Source: an uncultured Elusimicrobiales bacterium (GTDB lineage: Bacteria; Elusimicrobiota; Elusimicrobia; Elusimicrobiales; Elusimicrobiaceae). From it: DNA of 64,000 bases. The notes beneath the pieces were generated by a model. That model saw only the letters and a program-made list of their open reading frames with translations, did no database searches and had not been told where the DNA came from. Below, in pieces: positions 25,284 to 32,619 of this stretch. The translations under genes were made by a program, and so were the position numbers. The stretch is from contig CAKUKI010000001.1 of NCBI GenBank assembly GCA_934662565.1, positions 310,001 through 374,000 of the forward strand, given 5' to 3'. Every line of letters begins with the position of its first letter. Within the stretch, counting starts at the first letter, position 1.

Positions 25284-25985
25284 TTAATTATTTAAAAAAT
25301 TGAATACATGCTTTTTGGCCGTCATGGCGGAGTTTTTAAGATACTCCAACCCTTGTTTGGCAAAAGAGCCTAAATAGGCCAGCCCTTGGCGTACTAACGG
25401 TTTGACGCGCTGGGTTATAGCGGGGGCAAAAGTCCGCACGAACTTGGTGACTACCGTTGCTTGCGGATAAGCACTATCCACCGCATCCATAAGTTTATTT
25501 ATAAGGATGGGTAAGTAGTTTTCGGCGGCGACGTCGGCTACTTGTTGCAGCTTTTGGGTGGTGGCATCTATAAAGGTTTTTAAGCGTGCGGTGGTAGCGT
25601 CTAATAATACTTCAAAAACTTCGTCTTCATCTTCAAACTGGCCGCTTTGGTACTGGTAGGCCACTTTGGCTTGGTTTAGGGCCACATCTACCACCCCATA
25701 CAATTTATTGTCGCTATAGTCCTTCATTTCTTCCGGCAGTGCATTGTTTTGTTTTGCCAGTAGCGTGGAGGCCATGGCTATTTTTTTCATGTTGGCGTCT
25801 TCTTGGCTGGCAAGCGGGGCATCAAAATACTTTTGGACCACTTCAAAATCTTTCGTCGGGGCGGATTCATCCGTCAGCGCCGCTGCGGCCTCATTCATCA
25901 CCGTTAAGTTGTGTTGTTTGTTGGCGGTATTTAACGTATTAATAAAATTTTGGATAATTTCTTTCAAATTGGTGTTTTCTGACAT
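25284..25985 (-). CDS. Unknown helical protein in the AAA+/WYL operon (233 aa)
   Basis: No family recognised. Low in aromatic residues, Ala/Asn/Gln-rich and almost wholly helical by eye. Residues about 150-233 form amphipathic helices (LPILINKLMDAVDSAY, VTKFVRTFAPAITQRV, LAYLGSFAKQGLEYLKNSAM) that could bind membrane or form a helical assembly. No signal peptide. An AAGGAG site precedes the ATG. The C-terminal composition resembles that of the 110-residue protein encoded just upstream, so the two may be distant paralogues or partners. Confidence 0.78.
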   Translation of the reverse strand: MSENTNLKEIIQNFINTLNTANKQHNLTVMNEAAAALTDESAPTKDFEVVQKYFDAPLASQEDANMKKIAMASTLLAKQNNALPEEMKDYSDNKLYGVVDVALNQAKVAYQYQSGQFEDEDEVFEVLLDATTARLKTFIDATTQKLQQVADVAAENYLPILINKLMDAVDSAYPQATVVTKFVRTFAPAITQRVKPLVRQGLAYLGSFAKQGLEYLKNSAMTAKKHVFNFLNN

Positions 25986-26001
25986 GGGGTTGCTCCTTGC
26001 A

Positions 26002-26334
26002 TTAATTAGCGGTATTTTGAATTTTGTTAAAAAGACCCTTGATAAGTTTAGTAATTATATTGTCGTCCCCCAAAAAACTAAGAGCTTTTGTGATGGCATT
26101 ATACAGCCATTGGTTGCGGGAGGTTCCCTCGGCCTTTGCTTGGCGCAACAACTGAAAATTTTTGTTGTTTTCTTCAATAACCGCAAAAGAATTTTTTACT
26201 TTTTCAATAGTTTCTTCCGTTGCGCCTTTTTCGCGCAGTTTTGCCAAAATCAGTTCGTCTATATTGCTATCTTTATTTTTTTCATATTCTTCGGTTAATT
26301 CCAAAAGATATGTCTGCATCAGATTATTTTCCAT
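26002..26334 (-). CDS. Unknown small helical protein, first gene of the AAA+/WYL operon (110 aa)
   Basis: No family recognised. The charged N-terminal half (LLELTEEYEKNKDSNIDELI) looks like a short coiled coil. The C-terminal third is amphipathic (NAITKALSFLGDDNIITKLI, KGLFNKIQN). No signal peptide. A good AAGGAGAA ribosome site precedes the ATG. AT-rich promoter-like sequence (26360-26390) indicates transcription begins just upstream, separately from the TPR gene. Confidence 0.75.
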   Translation of the reverse strand: MENNLMQTYLLELTEEYEKNKDSNIDELILAKLREKGATEETIEKVKNSFAVIEENNKNFQLLRQAKAEGTSRNQWLYNAITKALSFLGDDNIITKLIKGLFNKIQNTAN

Positions 26335-26431
26335 ATCATTCTCCTTACTTATTTATCCGTACTCAATAATATAATAACATATAATTAATTTTTTGTGGGG
26401 CTGCCTAATCCGCGCGCACCGCAAGTTATAC

Positions 26432-26489
26432 GCAACCTAGGCCGCAATTTGCACTTTTTTAGCCGCCGCCTAGCGCACCCCTAGGTTGC
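26432..26489. repeat. Perfect inverted repeat in the gap before the AAA+ operon
   Basis: GCAACCTAGG (26432-26441) with CCTAGGTTGC (26480-26489), 38 nt apart. It could be the terminator stem of the TPR gene or a binding site. No T-run follows. Confidence 0.6.
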
Positions 26490-26556
26490 ATACCCCATAA
26501 ACCGCAAGCCGCACATCAGGCCGCAACCTGCCACACTAAAACCAAACCGCCGCGGC

Positions 26557-27777
26557 TTATTTTTGCTTTTTATTCCCCACATACACCGGCAAATGGTAGG
26601 CCTCAACCAAGCGGTCGGTTTCTTCTATCACGGCGTCGTATATTGTTTGCAGGGCATCAAAAACCGCGCCAATATCCTCTTGCCACAGTTTAAGGGTTTC
26701 CTCCGTCAACGCGGTACAATCCGGCGTGGTTAAACGCAAGCAAACCGGGGTGAAATCCTTAGCGGCGCGGGCTTGCAGGCGCTCTTTTATTTGGCTTATT
26801 TTTTGGGGCAAATCCGGCTGTTTGAGCAAGCCAAAAGCCTGTTCCAAATAGGACACACTCTTTTGGAGGGCATTTTCCAATATAGTTTCCATGCGTTCTT
26901 TGGTTAATGTATATACACAATCCGACAGGCTTTTTGGGGTATCCAACACCTCATCCAACTCGCCGTAAAATTGGTGGTAAAGCTCCGCTATAAAATCTTT
27001 ATCAATAACCAGCGGTTCCGGCGGCAACGCGTTTTGTATCTTGCGCATATCCTCTTTGTTAGCTGCGTCTATTGAGTCCTCTGTGCTTTGCAGCACCCTG
27101 TTTGTATCTTCCAAAAGGTGGCTCAAATGCCCCGAAAAATACCCCGCCATGGCGCGCAGATAATACACATAATCATTTTTAGGATAGGCCCGCAAACTGC
27201 TTTGGGCGTCCTGATAGGCGGCTTCGTAGGCTTCCTGTTCCAAACGAATCCGCCCGCGCATCAAATAGCATAGCCCAAGTTCGCTGGGCATAAGCAAATA
27301 ACCATAACGTAAGGCTTGTGTGAATGGGATAGTTTCCGGTTTGTTTTGGGCCAACGCCACCGAACCTTGCAGAAAATAAAGAAAAGCCTTGTGGCGGGCA
27401 TCTAACTGGTTTTTATGCTCAAAGGCTTGTTTTGCATAGCGTTTGAGAAGTGAAACTTTTTGGGTGATAAGATAATAAGTAGCTTTTTGTAAGTCCAAAA
27501 AAGCGGCCGTTGCCCCCAGTTTTTTCATTTCTTTTAACAGGGCTTTGGCCTGCTCAAATTGTTCTAATTCTAAGTGGCTGTCAAAAGCCTGTTCTAAAGC
27601 CTCTAACGACGGCTGCCGCTTATATTCAGCCAAGGCCAAAGTTAGGGCCTCTTTGTTTTTATCGTTATTGCTAAACCAACGGGCTTGTTGTAAAAGCGGC
27701 GTGAACCCTTGCAACCAAGACGGCGTTGGCTGTGGAATGGTACAATGCGGCAAGCGGGAAGTTTCTTTTTCGTTCAT
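26557..27777 (-). CDS. TPR-like repeat protein of the island
   Basis: 406 aa. The start at 27777 is chosen for its AAGGAGAA site; an upstream in-frame ATG (27834) would overlap the operator repeats and lacks a ribosome site. The protein is built of helical hairpins resembling tetratricopeptide repeats: EALTLALAEYKRQPSLEALE, AKALLKEMKKLGATAAFLDL, LGLCYLMRGRIRLEQEAYEA, YQDAQSSLRAYPKNDYVYY. No signal peptide or membrane segment, so a cytoplasmic scaffold. It is transcribed just upstream of, but apparently separately from, the AAA+/WYL operon. A shared operator (GCAAAATTGC) precedes it. Confidence 0.78.
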   Translation of the reverse strand: MNEKETSRLPHCTIPQPTPSWLQGFTPLLQQARWFSNNDKNKEALTLALAEYKRQPSLEALEQAFDSHLELEQFEQAKALLKEMKKLGATAAFLDLQKATYYLITQKVSLLKRYAKQAFEHKNQLDARHKAFLYFLQGSVALAQNKPETIPFTQALRYGYLLMPSELGLCYLMRGRIRLEQEAYEAAYQDAQSSLRAYPKNDYVYYLRAMAGYFSGHLSHLLEDTNRVLQSTEDSIDAANKEDMRKIQNALPPEPLVIDKDFIAELYHQFYGELDEVLDTPKSLSDCVYTLTKERMETILENALQKSVSYLEQAFGLLKQPDLPQKISQIKERLQARAAKDFTPVCLRLTTPDCTALTEETLKLWQEDIGAVFDALQTIYDAVIEETDRLVEAYHLPVYVGNKKQK

Positions 27778-27799
27778 GGGATTCTCCTTAGTAGCGCGC

Positions 27800-27893
27800 A
27801 CAAATGGCCCCCCGTTTGGCAAAATTGCGGACATAAACGGCCAAATGGCGATGTTTTTGGATGTACAAATTGCCCCTGTTTAGCAAAATTGCG
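27800..27893. promoter_or_regulatory. Pair of about 29-bp direct repeats carrying the palindrome GCAAAATTGC
   Basis: 27800-27829 and 27865-27893 are imperfect copies (ACAAAT-N-GCCCC..GTTT-N-GCAAAATTGCG). Each contains GCAAAATTGC (27819-27828, 27883-27892), a GCAA-NN-TTGC palindrome. The position upstream of the TPR gene suggests an operator. Confidence 0.65.
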
Positions 27894-27961
27894 CGGGGCG
27901 GGTTTATGCCAAAAACACTACTTATAATTACAGTATAATCTGCCGCTGCGACAAGTGTACT

Positions 27962-28065
27962 GTCGGGTAATTTTCAATCAGCGGAAAAGCGGGGGCCGTT
28001 CTTCCGTTAGTTCATTCATAATTTACAGGCGGTGTGGGGTGATTTTTAATTAGAGGGAAAGCGGG
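27962..28065. repeat. Two 32-bp imperfect repeats, 72 bp apart
   Basis: 27962-27993 and 28034-28065 match at 26 of 32 positions (GT-S-GGGT-R-ATTTT.. ..GCGGG). No gene here. The rest of 27894-28150 holds nothing I recognise. Confidence 0.65.
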
Positions 28066-28150
28066 TAGTGTATGCCCGCCCGCGCTTGCGTGATAGCCGG
28101 TTTGTAATAGCACGCCGGGGCCTTGCCCCAAAACGTAGTTATTATATTTA

Positions 28151-28191
28151 GCAATTTTGCGTTTGACAAACCGCACTAAATCGTCTATACT
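28151..28191 (+). promoter_or_regulatory. Consensus promoter with upstream operator
   Basis: TTGACA (28163-28168), exactly 17 bp, TATACT (28186-28191). The palindrome GCAATTTTGC, the reverse complement of the TPR-gene operator, abuts it at 28151-28160. Confidence 0.8.
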
Positions 28192-28197
28192 ATTATT

Positions 28198-28341
28198 GCC
28201 TTGACGTTGGCGGGTTATGCCCGAGATGACCGTCAGGGCGCTTTTATTGGCATTAACAACATCCTCTTTATTAGTTATCCTATTTGTACTGGAACCCTGC
28301 CTCAAAGTGCTTAAATGCGCGGAGGCGGGGTTCCTTTTTTT
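28198..28341 (+). ncRNA. Candidate small RNA, about 144 nt
   Basis: Starts just after a consensus promoter and ends at a strong terminator (GGAACCC/GGGTTCC plus GCCTC/GAGGC stem, then seven T at 28335-28341). The 5' part can fold as CCTTGACG..CGTCAGGG around an inner CGGG-ttatg-CCCG hairpin. A frame starting at ATG 28217 would encode a hydrophobic peptide (LLLALTTSSLLVILFVL), but it has no ribosome site and runs through the terminator stem. A regulatory RNA is more likely than a type I toxin, though I cannot exclude the latter. Confidence 0.6.
28291..28341 (+). terminator. Intrinsic terminator of the candidate small RNA
   Basis: GGAACCC-t-GCCTC (28291-28303) pairs with GAGGC-g-GGGTTCC (28322-28334), then T7. 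Confidence 0.9.
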
Positions 28342-28374
28342 ATTACTAACAAACTTTATACTTACAGGAAATCT

Positions 28375-28514
28375 AAAACGCGGGGATTTTTTCAAACAAA
28401 AACCCGCTTATTCTAGGCGTGAGCGGAGGGAGGTATACTGCATTGCACGCGCGGTAGCGCGGAGGTATCCGACCGACCGAACAACAACGAATAAGCGGGT
28501 TTTAGGAAGAAAAA
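28375..28514 (-). repeat. tRNA-flank module A, right copy (inverted relative to left)
   Basis: Reverse complement of 19884-20031 with a few differences. Its own palindrome runs 28399-28503. On the minus strand it directly follows a 20-bp tRNA-Ser 3'-end fragment (28534-28515), just as the left copy follows a whole tRNA-Ser. Confidence 0.85.
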
Positions 28515-28534
28515 CACGGAGAGGGAGGGATTCG
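28515..28534 (-). repeat. Duplicated tRNA-Ser 3' end (att-like)
   Basis: CACGGAGAGGGAGGGATTCG is identical to 28718-28737 inside the intact tRNA-Ser(GCT). The two copies are direct repeats 203 bp apart. This is what recombination or integration at a tRNA 3' end leaves behind. Confidence 0.85.
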
Positions 28535-28670
28535 CCCTGCATAAATTTCCTGACGGAAATTTTGCCCGGGCCCGCCCTCGCGGTGTTCGCCTTTCAGCCT
28601 ACGGCTTCAAACTCACACAACGCTGCGGGCTTCAAATCCCTACGCAACACCAAGCAGTTGGTGTTGCTCC
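28535..28670 (-). repeat. tRNA-flank module B, right copy (inverted relative to left)
   Basis: Reverse complement of 20048-20181 at high identity. It differs mainly near its start, where CAACACC/TGGTGTTG makes an extra hairpin. Frames read through it give artefactual proteins. Confidence 0.85.
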
Positions 28671-28686
28671 ACTCTCCCGGAAATCA

Positions 28687-28710
28687 AAAACCCCGCTTAC
28701 GCGGGGTTTT
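28687..28710 (-). terminator. Terminator of tRNA-Ser(GCT)
   Basis: AAAACCCCGC (28687-28696) pairs with GCGGGGTTTT (28701-28710), loop TTAC. T-rich on either side, so it may act in both directions. Confidence 0.9.
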
Positions 28711-28719
28711 AGATTTCCA

Positions 28720-28810
28720 CGGAGAGGGAGGGATTCGAACCCTCGATACGGGAATTAACCCGTATAACGGTTTAGCAAACCGCCGCTTTCGGCCTCTCAG
28801 CCACCTCTCC
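28720..28810 (-). tRNA. tRNA-Ser, anticodon GCT
   Basis: On the minus strand, acceptor GGAGAGG (28810-28804) pairs with CCTCTCC, discriminator G. The anticodon stem-loop CGGTT-TGCTAAA-CCG region gives GCT (reads AGC/AGU). The long variable arm (TACGGG..CCCGTA) and T-arm GAGGG-TTCGAAT-CCCTC mark a class II serine tRNA. CCA is not encoded. Confidence 0.95.
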
Positions 28811-28895
28811 AAAATTTGCGCTAACGGCAATTTACCGTCAACATTTATATTATAACAAAATTTTTAAGGTTTGTGTTATAACATTGTGCCTAATG

Positions 28896-29852
28896 TTAAA
28901 AGCTCTTTTTTAAGCCTTCCGGCAAGGCGGAAAAGGTCTGCCCCGTCAGAGCCGTCCATTTTTTGCCGCTGCAAATCCAATGGCCGGAAATAACGGCCTC
29001 CGTCACTTTGTCATAATTCAGGGCCGGTTCCGCGCCGCTTATGCGGGCCACGGTTTCATATATAAACGCGGCCACGCGCATCAGCCATTGGGGGGCACTT
29101 GGCATAAACGGCTTTTTTACTCCCATAGCCGCCGCCATTTGGGTAATAAAAGAATCCCAAGAATAAATATGCTCGTCACACACAAAATAGGTTTCACCGC
29201 CGGTATCCGGCCGTTCGTATGCCGTCACCAACGCGCGCACCAAATCGTCCACGTGCACAAAGCTGAAAAACCCGTTGCCGGACGTATTGACCATCAGCCC
29301 GCGTTTTACCCAAGAGGCTATTTTAGATACGCCGGAATCATTCTTGCCATACACAATCGGCGGGCGGATAATCGTCCATTTAATGCCCGCTTTTAAGGTT
29401 TTGACGGCTTTTTCCCCCCCTAATTTGGTAATGCCGTAATCGGACACCGGCTTTGGCTCGTCGGTTTCCGTACGGGGGTTGTTTTTATCTGCCGCGTAGC
29501 CGCTGGCCGCCAAGCTGGAAACATGAACAAACGTGTTTAGCCCCGCTGTTTGATTAGCCGCCGCCACTACATTTTGCGCGGCCAGCACATTGGCGCGCTC
29601 AAAATCCGCACGGGAAAAGCCAAAAATGGCCGCCGCCAAATTAAATACGCCGGAGCAACCTTCCATAGCTTTTTGCAAACTGGGCACATTATTGTAATCC
29701 ACCCGCACCACACGCACAGACGGATTGGCCGGCTGCACTTTGGGCTCTCGGCGTGAAGTAATACGCACCTGAAAACCCGCCTGCAAAAGTGCGTCGGTCA
29801 GTTTGCGGCCGATAAAACCGTTGCCGCCGGTAATTAAAACGGTTGGTTTCAT
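28896..29852 (-). CDS. NAD(P)-dependent epimerase/dehydratase (extended SDR)
   Basis: 318 aa. Rossmann motif TGGNGFIGRKL at residues 7-17, and the catalytic tyrosine-lysine pair in DYGITKLGGEKA. Extended SDR architecture, closest in feel to the 3-beta-hydroxysteroid dehydrogenase/dihydroflavonol-reductase-like group and to membrane-quinone or lipid-linked relatives. The substrate cannot be told. Last gene of the long ftsK-to-epimerase operon; its start overlaps the upstream stop by 1 bp (TAATG). Confidence 0.85.
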   Translation of the reverse strand: MKPTVLITGGNGFIGRKLTDALLQAGFQVRITSRREPKVQPANPSVRVVRVDYNNVPSLQKAMEGCSGVFNLAAAIFGFSRADFERANVLAAQNVVAAANQTAGLNTFVHVSSLAASGYAADKNNPRTETDEPKPVSDYGITKLGGEKAVKTLKAGIKWTIIRPPIVYGKNDSGVSKIASWVKRGLMVNTSGNGFFSFVHVDDLVRALVTAYERPDTGGETYFVCDEHIYSWDSFITQMAAAMGVKKPFMPSAPQWLMRVAAFIYETVARISGAEPALNYDKVTEAVISGHWICSGKKWTALTGQTFSALPEGLKKSF

Positions 29853-30355
29853 TAATCCACCTTAATATCCAAAGTATCTTCCACCTTTTTTACGGCTTTT
29901 TGGGTGTTTTTTTGTAATTTTTCTTTGGTTTCTTTTACACCTTTTTTATTGTCTTCAATTTCTTGATTGACGAAATTTTCGGCACGGTTCGCCCGACGGT
30001 GTACAAAGTCAAAATTAAACGTAAAGCGGTTTAAGCCGTGTTCAATATCCGCCTTGGTGGGGATTTCGCCATATTTTATTTTGTTAATGGGGGTCACGTT
30101 GTCTTTCTGCGGGAAGTACCACAGCAAGGAACACATAATCATAACAATTAAAATAAATGTAATCAGCTTATTGAGCGACGGGAAATTATACAACCCCAAC
30201 ATATTGCTGATAATGGATAACACCAAAATAGCACCCGTCCACATAGCCAGCGTAATGCCTACAAAATACAGGCCTGCCGCATCATAATTGGGGTACAGAA
30301 CCATCACTACAAAATAGCACATCAACAAAAACATAAAACGCTGCCAACCATTCAT
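29852..30355 (-). CDS. Small membrane protein with charged helical tail, unknown
   Basis: 167 aa. Three hydrophobic segments in the first 95 residues (RFMFLLMCYFVVMVLY, YFVGITLAMWTGAILVLSII, LITFILIVMIMCSLLWYF) precede a Lys/Glu-rich helical tail that could be a coiled coil (EDNKKGVKETKEKLQKNTQK). No family recognised. It lies between tolA and the epimerase with 1-2 bp gaps and so is coexpressed with envelope genes. It may be a membrane partner of the Tol-like system, but that is only positional inference. Confidence 0.75.
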   Translation of the reverse strand: MNGWQRFMFLLMCYFVVMVLYPNYDAAGLYFVGITLAMWTGAILVLSIISNMLGLYNFPSLNKLITFILIVMIMCSLLWYFPQKDNVTPINKIKYGEIPTKADIEHGLNRFTFNFDFVHRRANRAENFVNQEIEDNKKGVKETKEKLQKNTQKAVKKVEDTLDIKVD

Positions 30356-30357
30356 AA

Positions 30358-31074
30358 TTATTTCTCCTGTTTAAATTCTACCGCTACGGTAAGTTCGTCT
30401 TTCTCATAATACATAGGCAACGGCGCAAAAGGACCGGCATTAATTACGGCAGAAGAAGCCGCAAAATCATACGTATCATCTCCGGAAGAACGCTGTACGG
30501 TCACATTTTTTATTTTGCCGTCACGGGCAATAGAAAAAGACACCAGCGCGGATAACACATTCCCCGCCGGACGGCGTTTTTCCCACTCAATCCATAAAGA
30601 ATTTCTAACCTGCGTAATATACCACGGATAAGGGAAATTAGCAAAATCGGTTTGAATATTCCCGCCTTGAAATTCCCCCTCTTTGCTGGCTTGCAAAGAA
30701 TCATCCTTTCCACCTTCGCCCTCTTCTAAAATACTGGGGGCGGCCAACGGCGCGGCGGCGGGTTTCTTTTTGACGGCCTGCTTTTTGGCGGAAATTTCAC
30801 TCTTGGCCGCATAGGCCTTTTTGACAGGCTTGGCGGCCGGCTGTTGGCTGGCGGTATCCGTCACGGCGGGGGCTTTAACCTCGGGCGCTTTGGGCTTTTG
30901 GGCGGGGGCAGGTGCTTTGGCTTCCTGTCCGGTAGTAGCCACCACTTTGCCGCTGCCGATAAAATCTATCGTATAGGTAGCAGAGGGCTTTTTTCCGGCC
31001 GGAAGCATCACCAGAAAAACAAGCAGAAACAGTAAGGCGTGCACTCCGCCCGAATACGCAAGATAACGGTTCAT
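30358..31074 (-). CDS. tolA: TolA/TonB-like energy transducer
   Basis: 238 aa. An N-terminal transmembrane anchor (VHALLFLLVFLVMLPAG) is followed by a Pro/Ala/Lys-rich periplasm-spanning linker and a C-terminal TonB/TolA fold (residues about 145-238: YITQVRNSLWIEWEKRRPAG, LVSFSIARDGKIKNVTVQRS). It transmits proton-motive force from TolQR to the outer membrane. TolA is preferred over TonB because there is no nearby TonB-dependent receptor and the neighbours are cell-envelope genes. TolB and Pal are not in the window. It overlaps tolR by 1 bp. Confidence 0.85.
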   Translation of the reverse strand: MNRYLAYSGGVHALLFLLVFLVMLPAGKKPSATYTIDFIGSGKVVATTGQEAKAPAPAQKPKAPEVKAPAVTDTASQQPAAKPVKKAYAAKSEISAKKQAVKKKPAAAPLAAPSILEEGEGGKDDSLQASKEGEFQGGNIQTDFANFPYPWYITQVRNSLWIEWEKRRPAGNVLSALVSFSIARDGKIKNVTVQRSSGDDTYDFAASSAVINAGPFAPLPMYYEKDELTVAVEFKQEK

Positions 31075-31475
31075 TAGTTTTTAGATAAAACCCCAATACC
31101 CAGTTTGGCCGCGCCTAATTTTTTGGCGGTATCAAACACGTCCACCACAGCTTGTATGGGAACTTCTTTATCCGCTTGGACTAAAATGGTTTTTTTATTG
31201 GCCTTGCCCATACGCAACACCAGTTCCCGCTCCAATACAGCGGGCGAGATTTTTTTGTCTGCCAGTAAAATGGCCCCGCTTTTAAGCACTTCTATGCGGA
31301 TGACGTCGTCCTCGGCCGTGGTATTAATGGCCTTGGCTTTGGGCAAATCCACGCTTAATTGCATTTGCACCAAAAGCGGGCTCATGACCATAAAAATAAT
31401 CAACAAAATCAGCGTGATATCAATAAACGGCACCATATTGATTTCCGCCATGACGGTTCTTTGTTTATGCGCCAT
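31074..31475 (-). CDS. tolR: TolR/ExbD proton-channel subunit
   Basis: 133 aa. One transmembrane helix with the essential aspartate in MVPFIDITLILLIIFMVMSP (residues 12-31), then a periplasmic domain ending in the VQADKEVPIQAVVDVFDTAK segment typical of ExbD/TolR. It works with TolQ as the stator that converts proton flux into movement of TolA. It overlaps tolQ by 1 bp on one side and tolA by 1 bp on the other. Confidence 0.93.
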   Translation of the reverse strand: MAHKQRTVMAEINMVPFIDITLILLIIFMVMSPLLVQMQLSVDLPKAKAINTTAEDDVIRIEVLKSGAILLADKKISPAVLERELVLRMGKANKKTILVQADKEVPIQAVVDVFDTAKKLGAAKLGIGVLSKN

Positions 31476-32116
31476 TATTCTTGCACCCGATTATAAATAA
31501 TTTCGTCGGCAATGTTTTCCAATTCTTTAGAGAAAAAATTGGTTTTGCTCAAAAAATAGTTGTAGGCAATAACAGCCGGAATAGCCACAAACAACCCAGC
31601 CGCCGTGTTAATAAGCGCCTCGGCAATACCGGCTGCCACCACGGAAGCACCCGCCGCCGCGGCAGAGCTGGAGGCTAAATCCTTAAATGCGTGCATAACG
31701 CCGATAACCGTTCCAAACAGCCCAATAAACGGCGTAATACTGCCCAGCGTCCCCAATACGGTCAAGCGGCTTTGCAGGCGGGTAATTTCCCAATCAATCA
31801 CAGAGGCGGCAATTTCTTTTTGTTCTTCCTTCGTGCGGCCCCCCTCTTGCAATAAACGCAAAATAAGGTTAGAAGCCGGCGTATCTTTGGTTATTTCTTT
31901 GCGGCAGGCATCTTCCACCTTGGGGAAGTTAGCCGAGCGCAACGGGTGGCGGCAATAGGCAATTAACTTGCGTGATACACCCACCGCTTTACGCAGGCGC
32001 ACCCAGCGTTCAAAAATAACGGAAAGCGAATATACGGACAATAACAATAACAAAATAAGCACCGGCCCGCCGGCGGAAAACAACTCACGCAAATTAGTCA
32101 TACTGGACATTTCCAT
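31475..32116 (-). CDS. tolQ: TolQ/ExbB proton-channel subunit
   Basis: 213 aa with three transmembrane helices: residues 14-35 (GGPVLILLLLLSVYSLSVIF), and two near 120-190 around the signature TLGSITPFIGLFGTVIGVMH and IAEALINTAAGLFVAIPAVI. These are the standard MotA/TolQ/ExbB motifs. The inner-membrane pentamer of the Tol motor helps outer-membrane constriction at division, which suits its position downstream of ftsK. A 20-bp gap separates it from pgpA. Confidence 0.93.
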   Translation of the reverse strand: MEMSSMTNLRELFSAGGPVLILLLLLSVYSLSVIFERWVRLRKAVGVSRKLIAYCRHPLRSANFPKVEDACRKEITKDTPASNLILRLLQEGGRTKEEQKEIAASVIDWEITRLQSRLTVLGTLGSITPFIGLFGTVIGVMHAFKDLASSSAAAAGASVVAAGIAEALINTAAGLFVAIPAVIAYNYFLSKTNFFSKELENIADEIIYNRVQE

Positions 32117-32136
32117 TTCTATAAGCTCCTTTTCTT

Positions 32137-32619
32137 TTAGCCGCGCACGGCAAATATTATAAAAATCTGAATCAAAATGTTGGCCATAAGTCCGGCGGCC
32201 ACATCATCAAAAACCACCCCAAAGGCATTTTCCATACGGTCAAATGTTTTTACCAGCCAAGGTTTTAAGGTGTCAAAAGTTCTAAACAATACAAACGCCG
32301 CCAGTAAATACGGCCACGCGCGGGGCAGAAACATCATGGCGGTAAAATAACCGGCTACTTCGTCTATCACAATTTTAGGGTTATCGTGTCCGGTGTATCC
32401 CTTAAATTGTACTTTTTTACAAATATACACCGCAAATGCCCAAAAAGCCAGTAAAAAAATTAAATATAGCATGCCGTCTTTGGGCAAAATATACATAAAC
32501 GGAACCGCCAAAAGCGTACCCAAAAAGCCGGCCCCCGTATTTTTTTTGAACTTAAACACTAAAGGCGGCAAATAACTGATAAAAAAGCCGGTAGCTAAAC
32601 AATGTATTATTTTTTGCAC
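32137..32619 (-). CDS. pgpA: Phosphatidylglycerophosphatase A
   Basis: About 160 aa. It dephosphorylates phosphatidylglycerophosphate to phosphatidylglycerol in the inner membrane, the step after PgsA. Motifs: GFLGTLLAVP, NPKIVIDEVAGYFTAM and FRTFDTLKPWLVKTFDR followed by GVVFDDVAAG. The start is uncertain. The frame opens with TTG at 32655, but GTG at 32619 has a GGGGA stretch upstream and reduces the overlap with pgsA to 13 bp. Operon with pgsA and lolA. Confidence 0.9.
   Translation of the reverse strand: MQKIIHCLATGFFISYLPPLVFKFKKNTGAGFLGTLLAVPFMYILPKDGMLYLIFLLAFWAFAVYICKKVQFKGYTGHDNPKIVIDEVAGYFTAMMFLPRAWPYLLAAFVLFRTFDTLKPWLVKTFDRMENAFGVVFDDVAAGLMANILIQIFIIFAVRG

Noticed and set aside
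28217..28855. Plus-strand frame of 212 codons spanning the small RNA, module B and the tRNA
   Set aside because: It crosses a terminator, repeat modules and an antisense tRNA (the GEGGIRTLDTG-type translation is a well-known tRNA artefact).
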